DNA of 64,000 bases, from NCBI RefSeq assembly GCF_001687325.1, contig NZ_LZRD01000008.1:1-64000 (forward strand), read 5' to 3'. Within the stretch, counting starts at the first letter, position 1. Every line of letters begins with the position of its first letter. The stretch comes from Streptomyces sp. PTY087I2 (GTDB lineage Bacteria > Actinomycetota > Actinomycetes > Streptomycetales > Streptomycetaceae). The notes below the pieces were generated by a model that worked only from the letters and a program-made list of their open reading frames with translations, was not told the origin of the DNA and searched no databases. Shown here piece by piece: positions 17,247 through 25,449 of this stretch. Position numbers and translations under genes: made by a program.

Positions 17247-17869
17247 GGTGTGGGCCTCCCGGCGGGGAGCTGGGGCGGTGGCGGGGGTTCGGCGACCCGG
17301 GCGATCTCGTCCCGGGTGCCGAAGGCCCGTACGGTCAGCTCCTCCATCCGCCACACCTTGCGGCGGGCGGCTTCGAGCTCCTCGGGCCGGTCGGCGTCCA
17401 GGACGTGCAGGAAGACGGTGGCGGTCGCCCGGCGCACCTCGATGATGGAGCCGCCGGGGACGTTGGAGACGGCGACGGCGGTGGCGGCGAGCATCAGGTC
17501 GCTGCGGCAGCGCAGGGGGACGCCGATGACGGCGGCCCGGTGCGGCAGGCCGAAGAAGGTCTGCCGGGTGACCTTGACCCCCGAGGTGTACATGTCGTGG
17601 AAGAGGTAGACCGCCAGGCACAGGATGCCCCAGGGGTGGAGGCGCAGTCCGAGGTCGACGCGGGGCAGCGGGAAGGCGATGCAGACGACGACCGAGACGA
17701 CCAGTCCGGTCAGGACGTTCGCCCAGGTGAGGGTGGACCAGAGCAGCACCCAGATGACGGTGAGCCAGAGGATCAGCGGCAGGTCCAGCACCCGCCGCCG
17801 GGTGCCGAACTCGAAGCTCAGCGGCGGCAGATCGGCGCTGCGGAAGGAGAAGCCCAGAACGCGTTTCAC
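17243..17869 (-). CDS. mnhE: Mrp cation/proton antiporter subunit E
   Basis: A 208-residue membrane protein of the MnhE family with N-terminal hydrophobic helices (LPLILWLTVIWVLLWSTLTWA) followed by VYLFHDMYTSGVKVTRQT and a soluble ferredoxin-like part containing VSNVPGGSIIEV. It starts at GTG 17869, overlapping the D stop by 4 bp. The C-terminal 25 residues are Pro-rich. Confidence 0.92.
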   Translation of the reverse strand: MKRVLGFSFRSADLPPLSFEFGTRRRVLDLPLILWLTVIWVLLWSTLTWANVLTGLVVSVVVCIAFPLPRVDLGLRLHPWGILCLAVYLFHDMYTSGVKVTRQTFFGLPHRAAVIGVPLRCRSDLMLAATAVAVSNVPGGSIIEVRRATATVFLHVLDADRPEELEAARRKVWRMEELTVRAFGTRDEIARVAEPPPPPQLPAGRPTP

Positions 17870-19518
17870 CGGCCCAGCACCTCCTGGATGTAGGGGGTGC
17901 GCTGGAGGAGTTCGGCGGCCGTGCGGTCGGTGTAGGCGGTGAGCGGGTCGGCGAACACGGTGAAGGCGAGGCCGATCGCGATGGTGGCGGCGGTGGCCGC
18001 GATCATGGGGTGGGGCAGCCGGCTGGTGGTGGTGACGGCCCGTCCGTGCAGGGTCGCGGCGACGGCCTGACCGGCGGGCGGGGGCGTGGTCCCGATGCCC
18101 TCGTCTCCGGTGCCGGGGATGTGGTCGGGTCCGGCGTCGGTGTCGTCGTCGCTGTCGTCGCCGGACTCCAGGACGGTGCCGGTGGCGGCCTGGCCGGGCG
18201 GGGCCGCGCGCCAGAAGGCGAGGTTCCAGACCTTGGCGATCACGTACAGCGTGAGCAGGCTGGTGGCCGCCGAGCCGGCGACCAGGACCCAGGCCCAGCC
18301 GCTGCCGTCGGCGACGCCCGCGCGCATCAGGCCGAGCTTGCCGATGAAGCCGGAGAGCGGGGGGATCCCGGCGAGGTTCATGGCGGGGACGAAGAACAGC
18401 GCGGCGAGCATCGGCGCCGCCCTGGCCAGGCCGCCGAGCCGGGTCAGCTCCGTGGTGCCGCCGCGGCGTTCGATGAGCCCGGCGACGAGGAACAGAGTCG
18501 TCTGGACGGTGATGTGGTGGGCGACGTACACGATGGCCCCGCCGTACGCCTCGCGGGTGGCGAGGCCGATCCCGAAGACCATGTAGCCGATGTGGCTGAT
18601 CAGGGTGAAGGAGAGCAGTCGCTTGAGGTCGGTCTGGGCGACCGCGCCGAGGATCCCGATGACCATGGAGGCCAGGGCGATGGCCATCAGGAGGTCGCCG
18701 ATGCGGTTGCCGGGGAAGAGCAGGGTCTCGGTGCGCAGCATGCAGTAGACGCCGACCTTGGTGAGCAGTCCGGCGAAGACGGCGGTCACGGGGGCCGGGG
18801 CGGTCGGGTAGGAGTCGGGGAGCCAGGCGGCGAGCGGGAAGACGGCGGCCTTGATGGCGAAGACGGTCAGCAGCAGCGCCTGGATCAGGGTCTGTACGCC
18901 GATGGGGAGTTCGGCCAGACGCACGGCGAGCTGGGCGAAGTTCGCGGTGCCGGTGGCCGCGTAGGTCATGGCGATGGCGGTGAGGAAGAGCATCGAGGAG
19001 AACAGCGAGATGATCACGTAGGTGGAGCCTGCCCGCATGCGGGGTCCGGTGCCGCCGAGGGTGAGCAGGACGAAGCTGGCGACGAGCATGATCTCGAAGC
19101 CGACGTAGAGGTTGACGAGGTCGCCCGCGAGGAAGGTGCAGGAGACCCCGGCGACGAGGATCAGATAGGCGGGGTGGAAGACGGCGAGCGGGGTCTCCTT
19201 GTCCCGGTCGGTCATGCCCTGGCCGAGGGAGTAGACGAGCACGCAGAGGGTGACGGCCGAGGAGACCGTGAGCATCAGCCCGGAGAGCCGGTCGGCGACC
19301 AGGGTGATGCCGAGCGGCGGGGCGAAGTCGCCGAGGTGGACGGAGAGCGGGCCCTGCCGGTCGGCGGCGACCATGAGGATCGCCGAGAGCGCGGTGACGG
19401 CGGTGAGCACGGCGACGCTGATGAAGCGCTGGAAGCGCCCCAGCCGGATGCCGAAGGCGAGGCTGAGTCCGGTGGCGCACAGGGGCAGCAGCACCGGCAG
19501 CGGGACAAGCGCGTTCAT
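17866..19518 (-). CDS. mnhD: Mrp cation/proton antiporter subunit D
   Basis: A 550-residue multi-spanning protein homologous to the proton-pumping NuoM/N subunits of complex I. About 14 hydrophobic helices are visible, with conserved GDLVNLYVGFEIMLVASF (helix 5 Glu) and FAIKAAVFPLAAWLPDSYPTAP (helix 7 Lys region). It begins with ATG 19518 preceded by GAGGAG. A soluble acidic loop of about 45 residues (ESGDDSDDDTDAGPDH region) lies before the last helix and is longer than in compact MnhD proteins. Sits between C and E with 4-bp overlaps. Confidence 0.94.
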   Translation of the reverse strand: MNALVPLPVLLPLCATGLSLAFGIRLGRFQRFISVAVLTAVTALSAILMVAADRQGPLSVHLGDFAPPLGITLVADRLSGLMLTVSSAVTLCVLVYSLGQGMTDRDKETPLAVFHPAYLILVAGVSCTFLAGDLVNLYVGFEIMLVASFVLLTLGGTGPRMRAGSTYVIISLFSSMLFLTAIAMTYAATGTANFAQLAVRLAELPIGVQTLIQALLLTVFAIKAAVFPLAAWLPDSYPTAPAPVTAVFAGLLTKVGVYCMLRTETLLFPGNRIGDLLMAIALASMVIGILGAVAQTDLKRLLSFTLISHIGYMVFGIGLATREAYGGAIVYVAHHITVQTTLFLVAGLIERRGGTTELTRLGGLARAAPMLAALFFVPAMNLAGIPPLSGFIGKLGLMRAGVADGSGWAWVLVAGSAATSLLTLYVIAKVWNLAFWRAAPPGQAATGTVLESGDDSDDDTDAGPDHIPGTGDEGIGTTPPPAGQAVAATLHGRAVTTTSRLPHPMIAATAATIAIGLAFTVFADPLTAYTDRTAAELLQRTPYIQEVLGR

Positions 19519-20132
19519 CCGGCGGCTCCTCGGTCACGGGGGTAGCGGTCGTCCGCCTTGGCATCGCCGTCGCGGGCGTAGTCCTCCGGGTCCGCGCCCA
19601 GCACGTCGTTCCAGAGGTTTCCGGAGGCGTCGCGGCCGCGGGCCTGGCGGGCGCGGTCGGCGCGGAGGCGGTCGCGGAGCCGGCGGCGCTCCTCGCGGTA
19701 GCGTTCGCGCTCCTCGGCGGTGGGTTCGGCTCCCGACCGGAACTGTTCGCGCAGCTGGGCGCGTTCGCCGAGGACTTCGGCGCGCAGCACGATGCGCCGG
19801 TCCTCCAGGTCGTCGTGGACCTCGTCGGTGCCGGTGATCTGGTGGCTGCGGTAGGCCATGGCCAGCAGGAACGCGGTGGTGGCGAGGGTGATGACGATGG
19901 CGGTCAGCGCGATGGCCTGGGGCAGCGGGTCGGTGACCCGGCTGAGCGACACCCCGTACAGCAGGGGTGCGGCGCCGGCCCGGCCGGTCGAGGAGAGCAC
20001 CAGCAGGTTGATGCCGTTGCTGAGGATGACGGCGCCGAGCAGGATGCGGGTCAGCGGGCGGGTGAGCATGAGGATGCCGCCGACGGCGCAGAGGACGACG
20101 GCCGTGGCGATGAGCGAGGCGCTGACGATCAT
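19515..20132 (-). CDS. mnhC: Mrp cation/proton antiporter subunit C with long charged tail
   Basis: The first about 115 residues are a normal NuoK-like MnhC with three transmembrane helices (ILLGAVILSNGINLLVL; ALTAIVITLATTAFLLAMAYR). The remaining about 90 residues form an Arg/Glu-rich, probably helical or coiled tail (EERERYREERRRLRDRLR) that most MnhC proteins (about 110-125 residues) lack. The tail is in one frame with the membrane part, and the stop overlaps the D start, so it is not a frameshift artefact. Its role is unknown; it should lie on the cytoplasmic side. Confidence 0.9.
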   Translation of the reverse strand: MIVSASLIATAVVLCAVGGILMLTRPLTRILLGAVILSNGINLLVLSSTGRAGAAPLLYGVSLSRVTDPLPQAIALTAIVITLATTAFLLAMAYRSHQITGTDEVHDDLEDRRIVLRAEVLGERAQLREQFRSGAEPTAEERERYREERRRLRDRLRADRARQARGRDASGNLWNDVLGADPEDYARDGDAKADDRYPRDRGAAG

Positions 20133-23032
20133 CGCAGGGGCCCTCCCGCCTCGGGTCCGCCGTCGGGGGTGAGGACGCCCGCGGCCCGTTCGATCTGCCG
20201 GTCGACCTTGGCGCCGAGGGCCCGCACGATGTCCAGGACGACGCCGAGGACCAGCAGGTAGACGCCGAAGTCGAAGAGGACCGAGGTGCTCAGGTGGTAG
20301 TCGCCGAAGACCGGCAGATGCCCGTGGTACGTGAACGCGTGCAGGACGGTGCCCTCGCCGAGTCCGAGGAGGGCCACCCCGGTGGAGATGAAGAGCCCGA
20401 GACCGGTGAAGAGACCGGGCTGGAGGGGGGCCGCCTCGGCGAGTTCGAAGCGGCCGCCCGCCAGGTAGCGGGTGATCAGGGCGACCCCGGCGACGAGCCC
20501 GGCGACGAATCCGCCGCCGGGCAGGGACTCGGCGCAGAACAGCAGATAGACCGAGAGCACCAGGATCGGGTGGAACAGCAGCCGGGCCACCACTTCGAAG
20601 ACGATCGAGCGGTGTTCGGGGGCGAGGGTCGCCCCGGCGGCCAGCCAGCTGCGTTCGGGGGCCGCGTCGTCGCCCTGCGGCAGCCGGGAGGAGTGCTGGG
20701 CCGACAGCGACCAGGCGGTGCGGCCCCGCAGCTCCTCCTGGGCCATGGAGCCCTCGCTGCGGCGGTGCAGGTAGATGAGGCTGGTGACGCCGACCGCGGC
20801 GGCGGCGAGGACGGCGGACTCCCCCATCGTGTCCCAGGCGCGCAGGTCGACGAGGATGATCGCGACGACGTCCTTGTACCCGTGGTCGGCGACCTCCTGG
20901 ACCATGGCGGCGCCTGCCGGTTCGGCGGTGCGCGCGGCGGCGGCGACCCACACCCCGACGCCGACGGTGGCGGCCGCGGCGAGGGCGACCGGGATGCGGG
21001 TGGCGCGCCGCCAGGTGCTCACGGTCTCCTGGAAATGGACGGGCATCCGGCGCAGCACCAGCACGAAGACGATCATCGCGACGGTCTCGACGCAGAACTG
21101 GGTGAGCGCCAGGTCGGGCGCGCCCTGGACGACGAAGAGCAGCGCGGTGCCGTAGCCGGTGAGCCCGGCCAGGACGACGGCCTTCATACGCCGTCGTACC
21201 GTCAGGCAGAGCAGGGCGGCGGCGCAGGTCAGGGCGGCGACGGCGCCCTGGAGCGGGTTGTCCCAGAGCCGGGGGCGTACGGCTCCGTCCCAGGGGGTGT
21301 CGACCATGAGGACGGCGAGCTGTCCGCCGAGCATGACCAGCAGTGTGGTGGCGAGGTACACGGAGAGGGAACCGCGCTGGATGAAGCCGGTGACCTGGAG
21401 GGCGAGACGTTCCTGCCCGAGCAGCAGATGGCCGAAGACGCTGTCGGCGGTGGGCCAGGCGATCCGCCGGGAGAACCGGGTGACCTGGGCGCGGCCGAGG
21501 AAGAGCGCGGCGCCCGCGGCCCAGGCGACGGCCGACAGGAGGAGGGCGAGGCCGAATCCGTGCCAGAGGGCGAGGTGGTACGGGTCCGGCTCGGCCGGAA
21601 ACAGGTCGGCGTACGCGTTCGGCAGCCGGTCGGTCCAGCTGACGGCCGGGCCGAGGACCAGGCCGAGCACGGCGAGCAGGGCGGGCGGGGCGAGGAACGC
21701 CGGGCCCACCCGGTGGACGGGGGTGTCGGGGACACCGGGTTTACGGAGGAACGCGCCCCAGAAGAACCGCAGGGTGTACGCGGTCGTCAGCGCGGAGCCC
21801 GCGACGACGGCGACCAGCGCCCACCGGTCGGCGGTGGATCCCTGGATCAGCGCCGCGAAGGCGGCCTCCTTGGCGGCGAAGCCGAGCAGGGGCGGCAGGG
21901 CGGCCATGGAGGCGGCGGACAGTGCCGCGACCCCGGCGACGTACGGCAGCGAACGGCCGACCCCGGAGAGCTTCCGCAGGTCACGCGTCCCGGCGGCGTG
22001 GTCGACGATGCCGGTGACGAGGAACAGCGGAGCCTTGAAGAGGGCGTGGGCGAGGATCATGGCGAAGGCCGCCAGCGCGGCGTCGTGGTTGCCGGTCCCG
22101 GCGAGCAGGGTGAGGAAGCCGAGCTGGCTGACGGTCCCGTAGGCGAGGACGAGCTTGAGGTCGTTGAGGCGCAGTGCCCGCCAGCCGCCGAGCAGCATGG
22201 TCGCGCCGCCGAGGACGAGGACGACGGGTTTCCAGACGGGTACGTCGGCGAAGGCCGGGGCGAGCCGGGCGACCAGGTAGACCCCGGCCTTGACCATCGC
22301 GGCGGCGTGCAGATAGGCGCTGACGGGGGTCGGCGCGGCCATGGCGTTCGGCAGCCACATGGAGAACGGCCAGATGGCGGACTTCGACAGGGCCCCGCAC
22401 AGCACGAGGACGACGGCGATGGACACGGCGAGGGTCGTCTCGGGCGGATCGGCGACGATCGCGGAGATCCGGTAGGTGCCCGCGGCCTGACCGAGGATCA
22501 GGAAGCCGACGAGCATGGCGAGCCCGCCGAGGGTGGTGACCACCAGGGCCTGGAGGGCGGAGCGGCGGCTGTGCCGGTGTTCGCTGCTGTGGCCGATCAG
22601 CAGATAGGAGAAGACCGTGGTCAGCTCCCAGAACACATAGAGCGTGATCAGGTCGTCGGCGAGGACGAGGGCGAGCATGGCCCCCGCGAAGGCGAGCAGG
22701 TTCCCCGCGAACCGGCCCAGCTGCGGGGTGTCGTCGGTGAAGTAGGAGGCGCAGTAGAGCAGGACGAGCGCCCCCACCCCGGCGGCGAGCAGCACCATCA
22801 GCTCGGCCAGCGCGTCCAGCCGCATATCGAGGGTGACCCCGTAGTCCGGGATCCACTCCCAGGTCCAGGTGTCCGCACCGCCGGACGCGGCGGTGTTCCA
22901 GCGGGTGAACGCCCAGACGGTGGCTGCCGTCGGCGGCAGCGCCAGCACGACGAACCCCCGCCGGCCGAGCCGGTGCACCAGCGGGCCCGCGCAGGCCGCC
23001 AGTGCGAAGTGGGCGACGATGAGCGCGATCAC
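20129..23032 (-). CDS. mnhA: Mrp cation/proton antiporter fused subunit AB
   Basis: A 967-residue protein joining MnhA (NuoL-like; helices through about residue 780, including DDLITLYVFWELTTVFSYLLIG and SAIWPFSMWLPNAMAAPTPV) to a C-terminal MnhB-like part (about 820-950: LLFHPILVLSVYLLFCAESLPGGGFVAGL). This explains the lack of a separate mnhB gene. It is the first gene of the operon AB-C-D-E-F-G. The start is a GTG without an obvious ribosome site; the AT-rich stretch at 23066-23100 upstream probably carries the promoter. Confidence 0.94.
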   Translation of the reverse strand: MIALIVAHFALAACAGPLVHRLGRRGFVVLALPPTAATVWAFTRWNTAASGGADTWTWEWIPDYGVTLDMRLDALAELMVLLAAGVGALVLLYCASYFTDDTPQLGRFAGNLLAFAGAMLALVLADDLITLYVFWELTTVFSYLLIGHSSEHRHSRRSALQALVVTTLGGLAMLVGFLILGQAAGTYRISAIVADPPETTLAVSIAVVLVLCGALSKSAIWPFSMWLPNAMAAPTPVSAYLHAAAMVKAGVYLVARLAPAFADVPVWKPVVLVLGGATMLLGGWRALRLNDLKLVLAYGTVSQLGFLTLLAGTGNHDAALAAFAMILAHALFKAPLFLVTGIVDHAAGTRDLRKLSGVGRSLPYVAGVAALSAASMAALPPLLGFAAKEAAFAALIQGSTADRWALVAVVAGSALTTAYTLRFFWGAFLRKPGVPDTPVHRVGPAFLAPPALLAVLGLVLGPAVSWTDRLPNAYADLFPAEPDPYHLALWHGFGLALLLSAVAWAAGAALFLGRAQVTRFSRRIAWPTADSVFGHLLLGQERLALQVTGFIQRGSLSVYLATTLLVMLGGQLAVLMVDTPWDGAVRPRLWDNPLQGAVAALTCAAALLCLTVRRRMKAVVLAGLTGYGTALLFVVQGAPDLALTQFCVETVAMIVFVLVLRRMPVHFQETVSTWRRATRIPVALAAAATVGVGVWVAAAARTAEPAGAAMVQEVADHGYKDVVAIILVDLRAWDTMGESAVLAAAAVGVTSLIYLHRRSEGSMAQEELRGRTAWSLSAQHSSRLPQGDDAAPERSWLAAGATLAPEHRSIVFEVVARLLFHPILVLSVYLLFCAESLPGGGFVAGLVAGVALITRYLAGGRFELAEAAPLQPGLFTGLGLFISTGVALLGLGEGTVLHAFTYHGHLPVFGDYHLSTSVLFDFGVYLLVLGVVLDIVRALGAKVDRQIERAAGVLTPDGGPEAGGPLR

Positions 23033-23172
23033 AGGGGGGTGTCCGGGTCGGGCGGCGGGGCATCCGAAATAAAGGGCACTAAATACAGATATATCCCTCG
23101 GAGCGATTCACCCGACCGGCGCGCCGCGCACCTCCGGGTCCGCTGGGGTCGCCCCCTCGGAGTCCGGCCGTC
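23033..23172 (-). promoter_or_regulatory. Mrp operon promoter region
   Basis: The 140-bp gap before mnhA contains an unusually AT-rich segment at 23066-23097 (with TATATC and TTTAGTG on the minus strand) in otherwise 72% GC DNA. No consensus pair was assigned with confidence. The segment probably contains the operon promoter. Confidence 0.4.
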
Positions 23173-23604
23173 TCAGCCGTGTCCGGCGCAGGGCCCGCTG
23201 TGGTCGCAGTACGGCGTGTTGGCGGTGGCTCCGCAGCCGCAGAGCATCACGCGGGTCTCGTGGCGGGGGCCGAACGGGGTGGCGACTTCGAGGTCTCCGC
23301 GCAGGTGCAGCACTCCGTCGGCGTGGAGCGACACATGGGTGGGGACGTCGGGGACCTCGTCGGGCATGCCGTCGGTGCGGTGGTACTGGAGGGCGCCGCT
23401 CGGGCAGCGGTGGATGACGTCGGCGACCTCGTCGGCGGGGGCGTTGCCGGGCTGGACCCACGGGCGGCGGGCGACGTCGAAGACGGTGGGGAGGCCGCGC
23501 ACGCATTCGGCGGCGTGCAGACAGCGGTGCGCGTCGAAGCCGACGACGATGCCCTCGCCGTCGTAGGACTTGGCGGCGGGGCGCGGGGGCGGCTGGCTGG
23601 TCAC
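23173..23604 (-). CDS. Iron-sulfur protein: ferredoxin-like (Fer4_19) domain fused to CDGSH domain
   Basis: A 143-residue protein with two metal-binding modules. The N-terminal half has the single-cluster pattern DAHRCLHAAEC ... VIHRCPSGALQY. The C-terminal half ends with a CDGSH-type zinc-finger-like motif, CGCGATANTPYCDHSG, which in this family binds a 2Fe-2S cluster through three Cys and one His. The order is the same as in small DUF1271/CDGSH proteins thought to act in electron transfer or iron-sulfur trafficking. A GTG start with GGGAGAG ribosome site is used. It lies next to the aromatic catabolism genes and could supply electrons, but this is only inference. Confidence 0.88.
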   Translation of the reverse strand: MTSQPPPRPAAKSYDGEGIVVGFDAHRCLHAAECVRGLPTVFDVARRPWVQPGNAPADEVADVIHRCPSGALQYHRTDGMPDEVPDVPTHVSLHADGVLHLRGDLEVATPFGPRHETRVMLCGCGATANTPYCDHSGPCAGHG

Positions 23605-23689
23605 CGCTGGCTCTCCCGGGTCGGCTCGGCATCCGGACCCCTTCAGCCTCGCCCCGGCGCCCCGCCGCCGCTACTCGGGGGCCGGGGCC

Positions 23690-24091
23690 TCACGGCAGGA
23701 CCGCGACCCCGTCGATCTCGACCATCGCCTGTTCGTCCCAGAGCCGGGCGACCCCGATGACGGCCATCGCCGGGTAGTCGCGGCCCGCGAGCCTGCGCCA
23801 GATCCGGCCCAGCTCGGCGGAGTGGGAGCGGTAGTCGTCCACGTCGGTGGCGTAGACGGTGACCCGGGCGAGGTCGGCGGGGGCACCGCCGGCCGCGTGG
23901 AGTGCGGTGAGCAGATTGCCGAGCGCGAGCGCGAACTGCTCGGGCAGGGTGGCCCCGACGACCTTGCCCTCCGGGTCGAGCGCGGTCTGTCCGGCGAGGA
24001 AGACCAGGTGCCCGCCGGTGGCGACGACCGCGTGGCTGAAGCCGGTGGGCGGGGAGAGTTCGGCCGGGTTGATCCGGTGCGACGGACTCAT
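23690..24091 (-). CDS. RidA-family enamine/imine deaminase
   Basis: A 133-residue RidA/YjgF protein with the hallmarks GHLVFLAGQTALDPEG, VTVYATDVDDY and the C-terminal MVEIDGVAVLP. The position of the family's substrate-binding arginine (RVTVYATD, ARLWDEQAMVEID) is retained in this type of RidA. RidA proteins hydrolyse reactive enamine/imine intermediates to carbonyls and ammonia. The ATG overlaps the acyl-CoA dehydrogenase stop (ATGA). Within a cluster that may degrade an aminated ring acid, removal of an enamine after ring opening or reduction is a fitting job. Confidence 0.9.
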   Translation of the reverse strand: MSPSHRINPAELSPPTGFSHAVVATGGHLVFLAGQTALDPEGKVVGATLPEQFALALGNLLTALHAAGGAPADLARVTVYATDVDDYRSHSAELGRIWRRLAGRDYPAMAVIGVARLWDEQAMVEIDGVAVLP

Positions 24092-25299
24092 GCGGGCGGC
24101 TCCTGGGTCGTGGGCGGGGATGACTGGCGGGCGGCGGGTTCCGGGGCGGGCCGTTCCGGGACGGGGGACGCGTCGGGGCCCTGGGCGGCGTTCGCGTACA
24201 GGTCCTTGGCGATGATCGTGCGCTGCACCTCGCTCGCGCCCTCGTAGATGCGCGGCGCGCGGACCTCGCGGTAGAGGTGTTCGAGCAGATGGCCCCGGCG
24301 CAGGGCGCGGGCCCCGTGCAGCTGGACGGCGGTGTCCACGACGTACTGCGCGGTCTCGGTGGCGTACAGCTTGGCCATCGCCGCGCGGCGCGGCACCCCG
24401 CTCTCCCCCGCGTCGTACGCCGCTGCCGCCGCGTACACCAGCAGCCGGGCGGCCTCGGTGCGGGTGGCCATCTCCGCGACCTGGTGCGAGACGGCCTGGA
24501 GGTCGCTCAGCGGGCCGCCGAACGCGGTGCGGTGGGCGGTGTGGGCGACGGTGGCGTCCAGGGCGGCGCGGGCCATCCCGACGGCGAAGGCCCCGACGCT
24601 GGGCCGGAAGAGGTTGAGGGTGTTCATGGCGACCCGGAAGCCCCGGTCGGGTTCGCCGAGGACGTCGTCGGCGGTGACCGGTACGCCGTCGAACTCCAGG
24701 GTGCCGATGGGGTGCGGGGAGAGCATGTCGAGGGCGGAGCCGGTGAGTCCGGGCCGGTCGGAGGGGACCAGGAACGCGGTGATGCCCCGGGATCCGGCGC
24801 CGGGGATGGTGCGGGCGAAGACCACGGCGAAGTCGGCCTCGGGGGCGTTGGAGATCCAGCACTTCTCGCCGGTGAGCCGCCAGCCGTCGGCGGTGTGCTC
24901 GGCGGCCAGGCTCAGGGCCGCCGCGTCGGAGCCCGCCCCCGGCTCGCTCAGCGCGAACGCGGCGACGGCCCGCCCGGCCCGGACCTCGGGGAGCCAGCGT
25001 TCGCGGTGGGCGGGGGTGCCGGCTTGGACGATCGGGGTGGTGCCGAGGCCCTGGAGGGCGAGCGCGGTCTCGGCCTCGGTGCAGCCTCGGGCCAGCGACT
25101 CCCGCAGCAGGCACAGGTCCAGCGCCCCGGAGCCCAGCATCCGGCCGAGGAGGCCCAGCTCGCCGAGCGCCGCCAGCAGGGGACGGTTGACACGCCCGGG
25201 CTCCCCCTTCTCCGCCAGCGGGCGCAGCTTGTGCACGGCGAGCGTACGGAGCTCCTCGCACCAGGCGGTTTGTTCCGGTTCGAGGGAGAATGCCGTCAT
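24088..25299 (-). CDS. Acyl-CoA dehydrogenase
   Basis: A 403-residue FAD-dependent acyl-CoA dehydrogenase. Visible motifs include FALSEPGAGSDAAALS and GEKCWISNAPEADFAVVFA (flavin and substrate binding), AYDAGE..., QLHGARALRRGHLLEHLYREVRA and the C-terminal YEGASEVQRTIIAKDL with the catalytic Glu region. It would introduce a double bond alpha-beta to a CoA thioester during beta-oxidation of a ring-derived intermediate. I chose the ATG at 25299, preceded by AGAGAGG; the upstream in-frame start at 25353 would add repeat-derived residues. Divergent from the CoA ligase gene, translationally coupled to ridA. Confidence 0.92.
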   Translation of the reverse strand: MTAFSLEPEQTAWCEELRTLAVHKLRPLAEKGEPGRVNRPLLAALGELGLLGRMLGSGALDLCLLRESLARGCTEAETALALQGLGTTPIVQAGTPAHRERWLPEVRAGRAVAAFALSEPGAGSDAAALSLAAEHTADGWRLTGEKCWISNAPEADFAVVFARTIPGAGSRGITAFLVPSDRPGLTGSALDMLSPHPIGTLEFDGVPVTADDVLGEPDRGFRVAMNTLNLFRPSVGAFAVGMARAALDATVAHTAHRTAFGGPLSDLQAVSHQVAEMATRTEAARLLVYAAAAAYDAGESGVPRRAAMAKLYATETAQYVVDTAVQLHGARALRRGHLLEHLYREVRAPRIYEGASEVQRTIIAKDLYANAAQGPDASPVPERPAPEPAARQSSPPTTQEPPA

Positions 25300-25314
25300 G
25301 GCGGCGCCTCTCTT

Positions 25315-25365
25315 GTCGCGTCGTGTCGCGTGCCCCGTCGCGTCGGCTGACATCTCGTCGCGTCG
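25315..25365. promoter_or_regulatory. Three helically phased GTCGCGTCG direct repeats (possible operator)
   Basis: The divergent 150-bp gap between the acyl-CoA dehydrogenase and CoA ligase genes has GTCGCGTCG at 25315, 25337 and 25357. The 22- and 20-bp steps equal about two helical turns, so the copies face the same side of the DNA. The outer two copies extend to longer similarity (T or A then TCGC). A PaaX-type regulator is encoded next door and is a candidate binder. Confidence 0.5.
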
Positions 25366-25449
25366 TATCGCACACCATGGCTTATCGCGGACCGTTGACT
25401 ACCGTCACCCAAACGATACGCTCCAGAGGCGACAAGGGGGCGATCCTTC

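Noticed and set aside
20294..23566. 1090-codon plus-strand open frame opposite mnhA
   Set aside because: It is the shadow of the Mrp genes: Gly/Glu/Asp/Arg-rich composition, no ribosome site, no recognisable domain. High-GC DNA routinely gives such frames.
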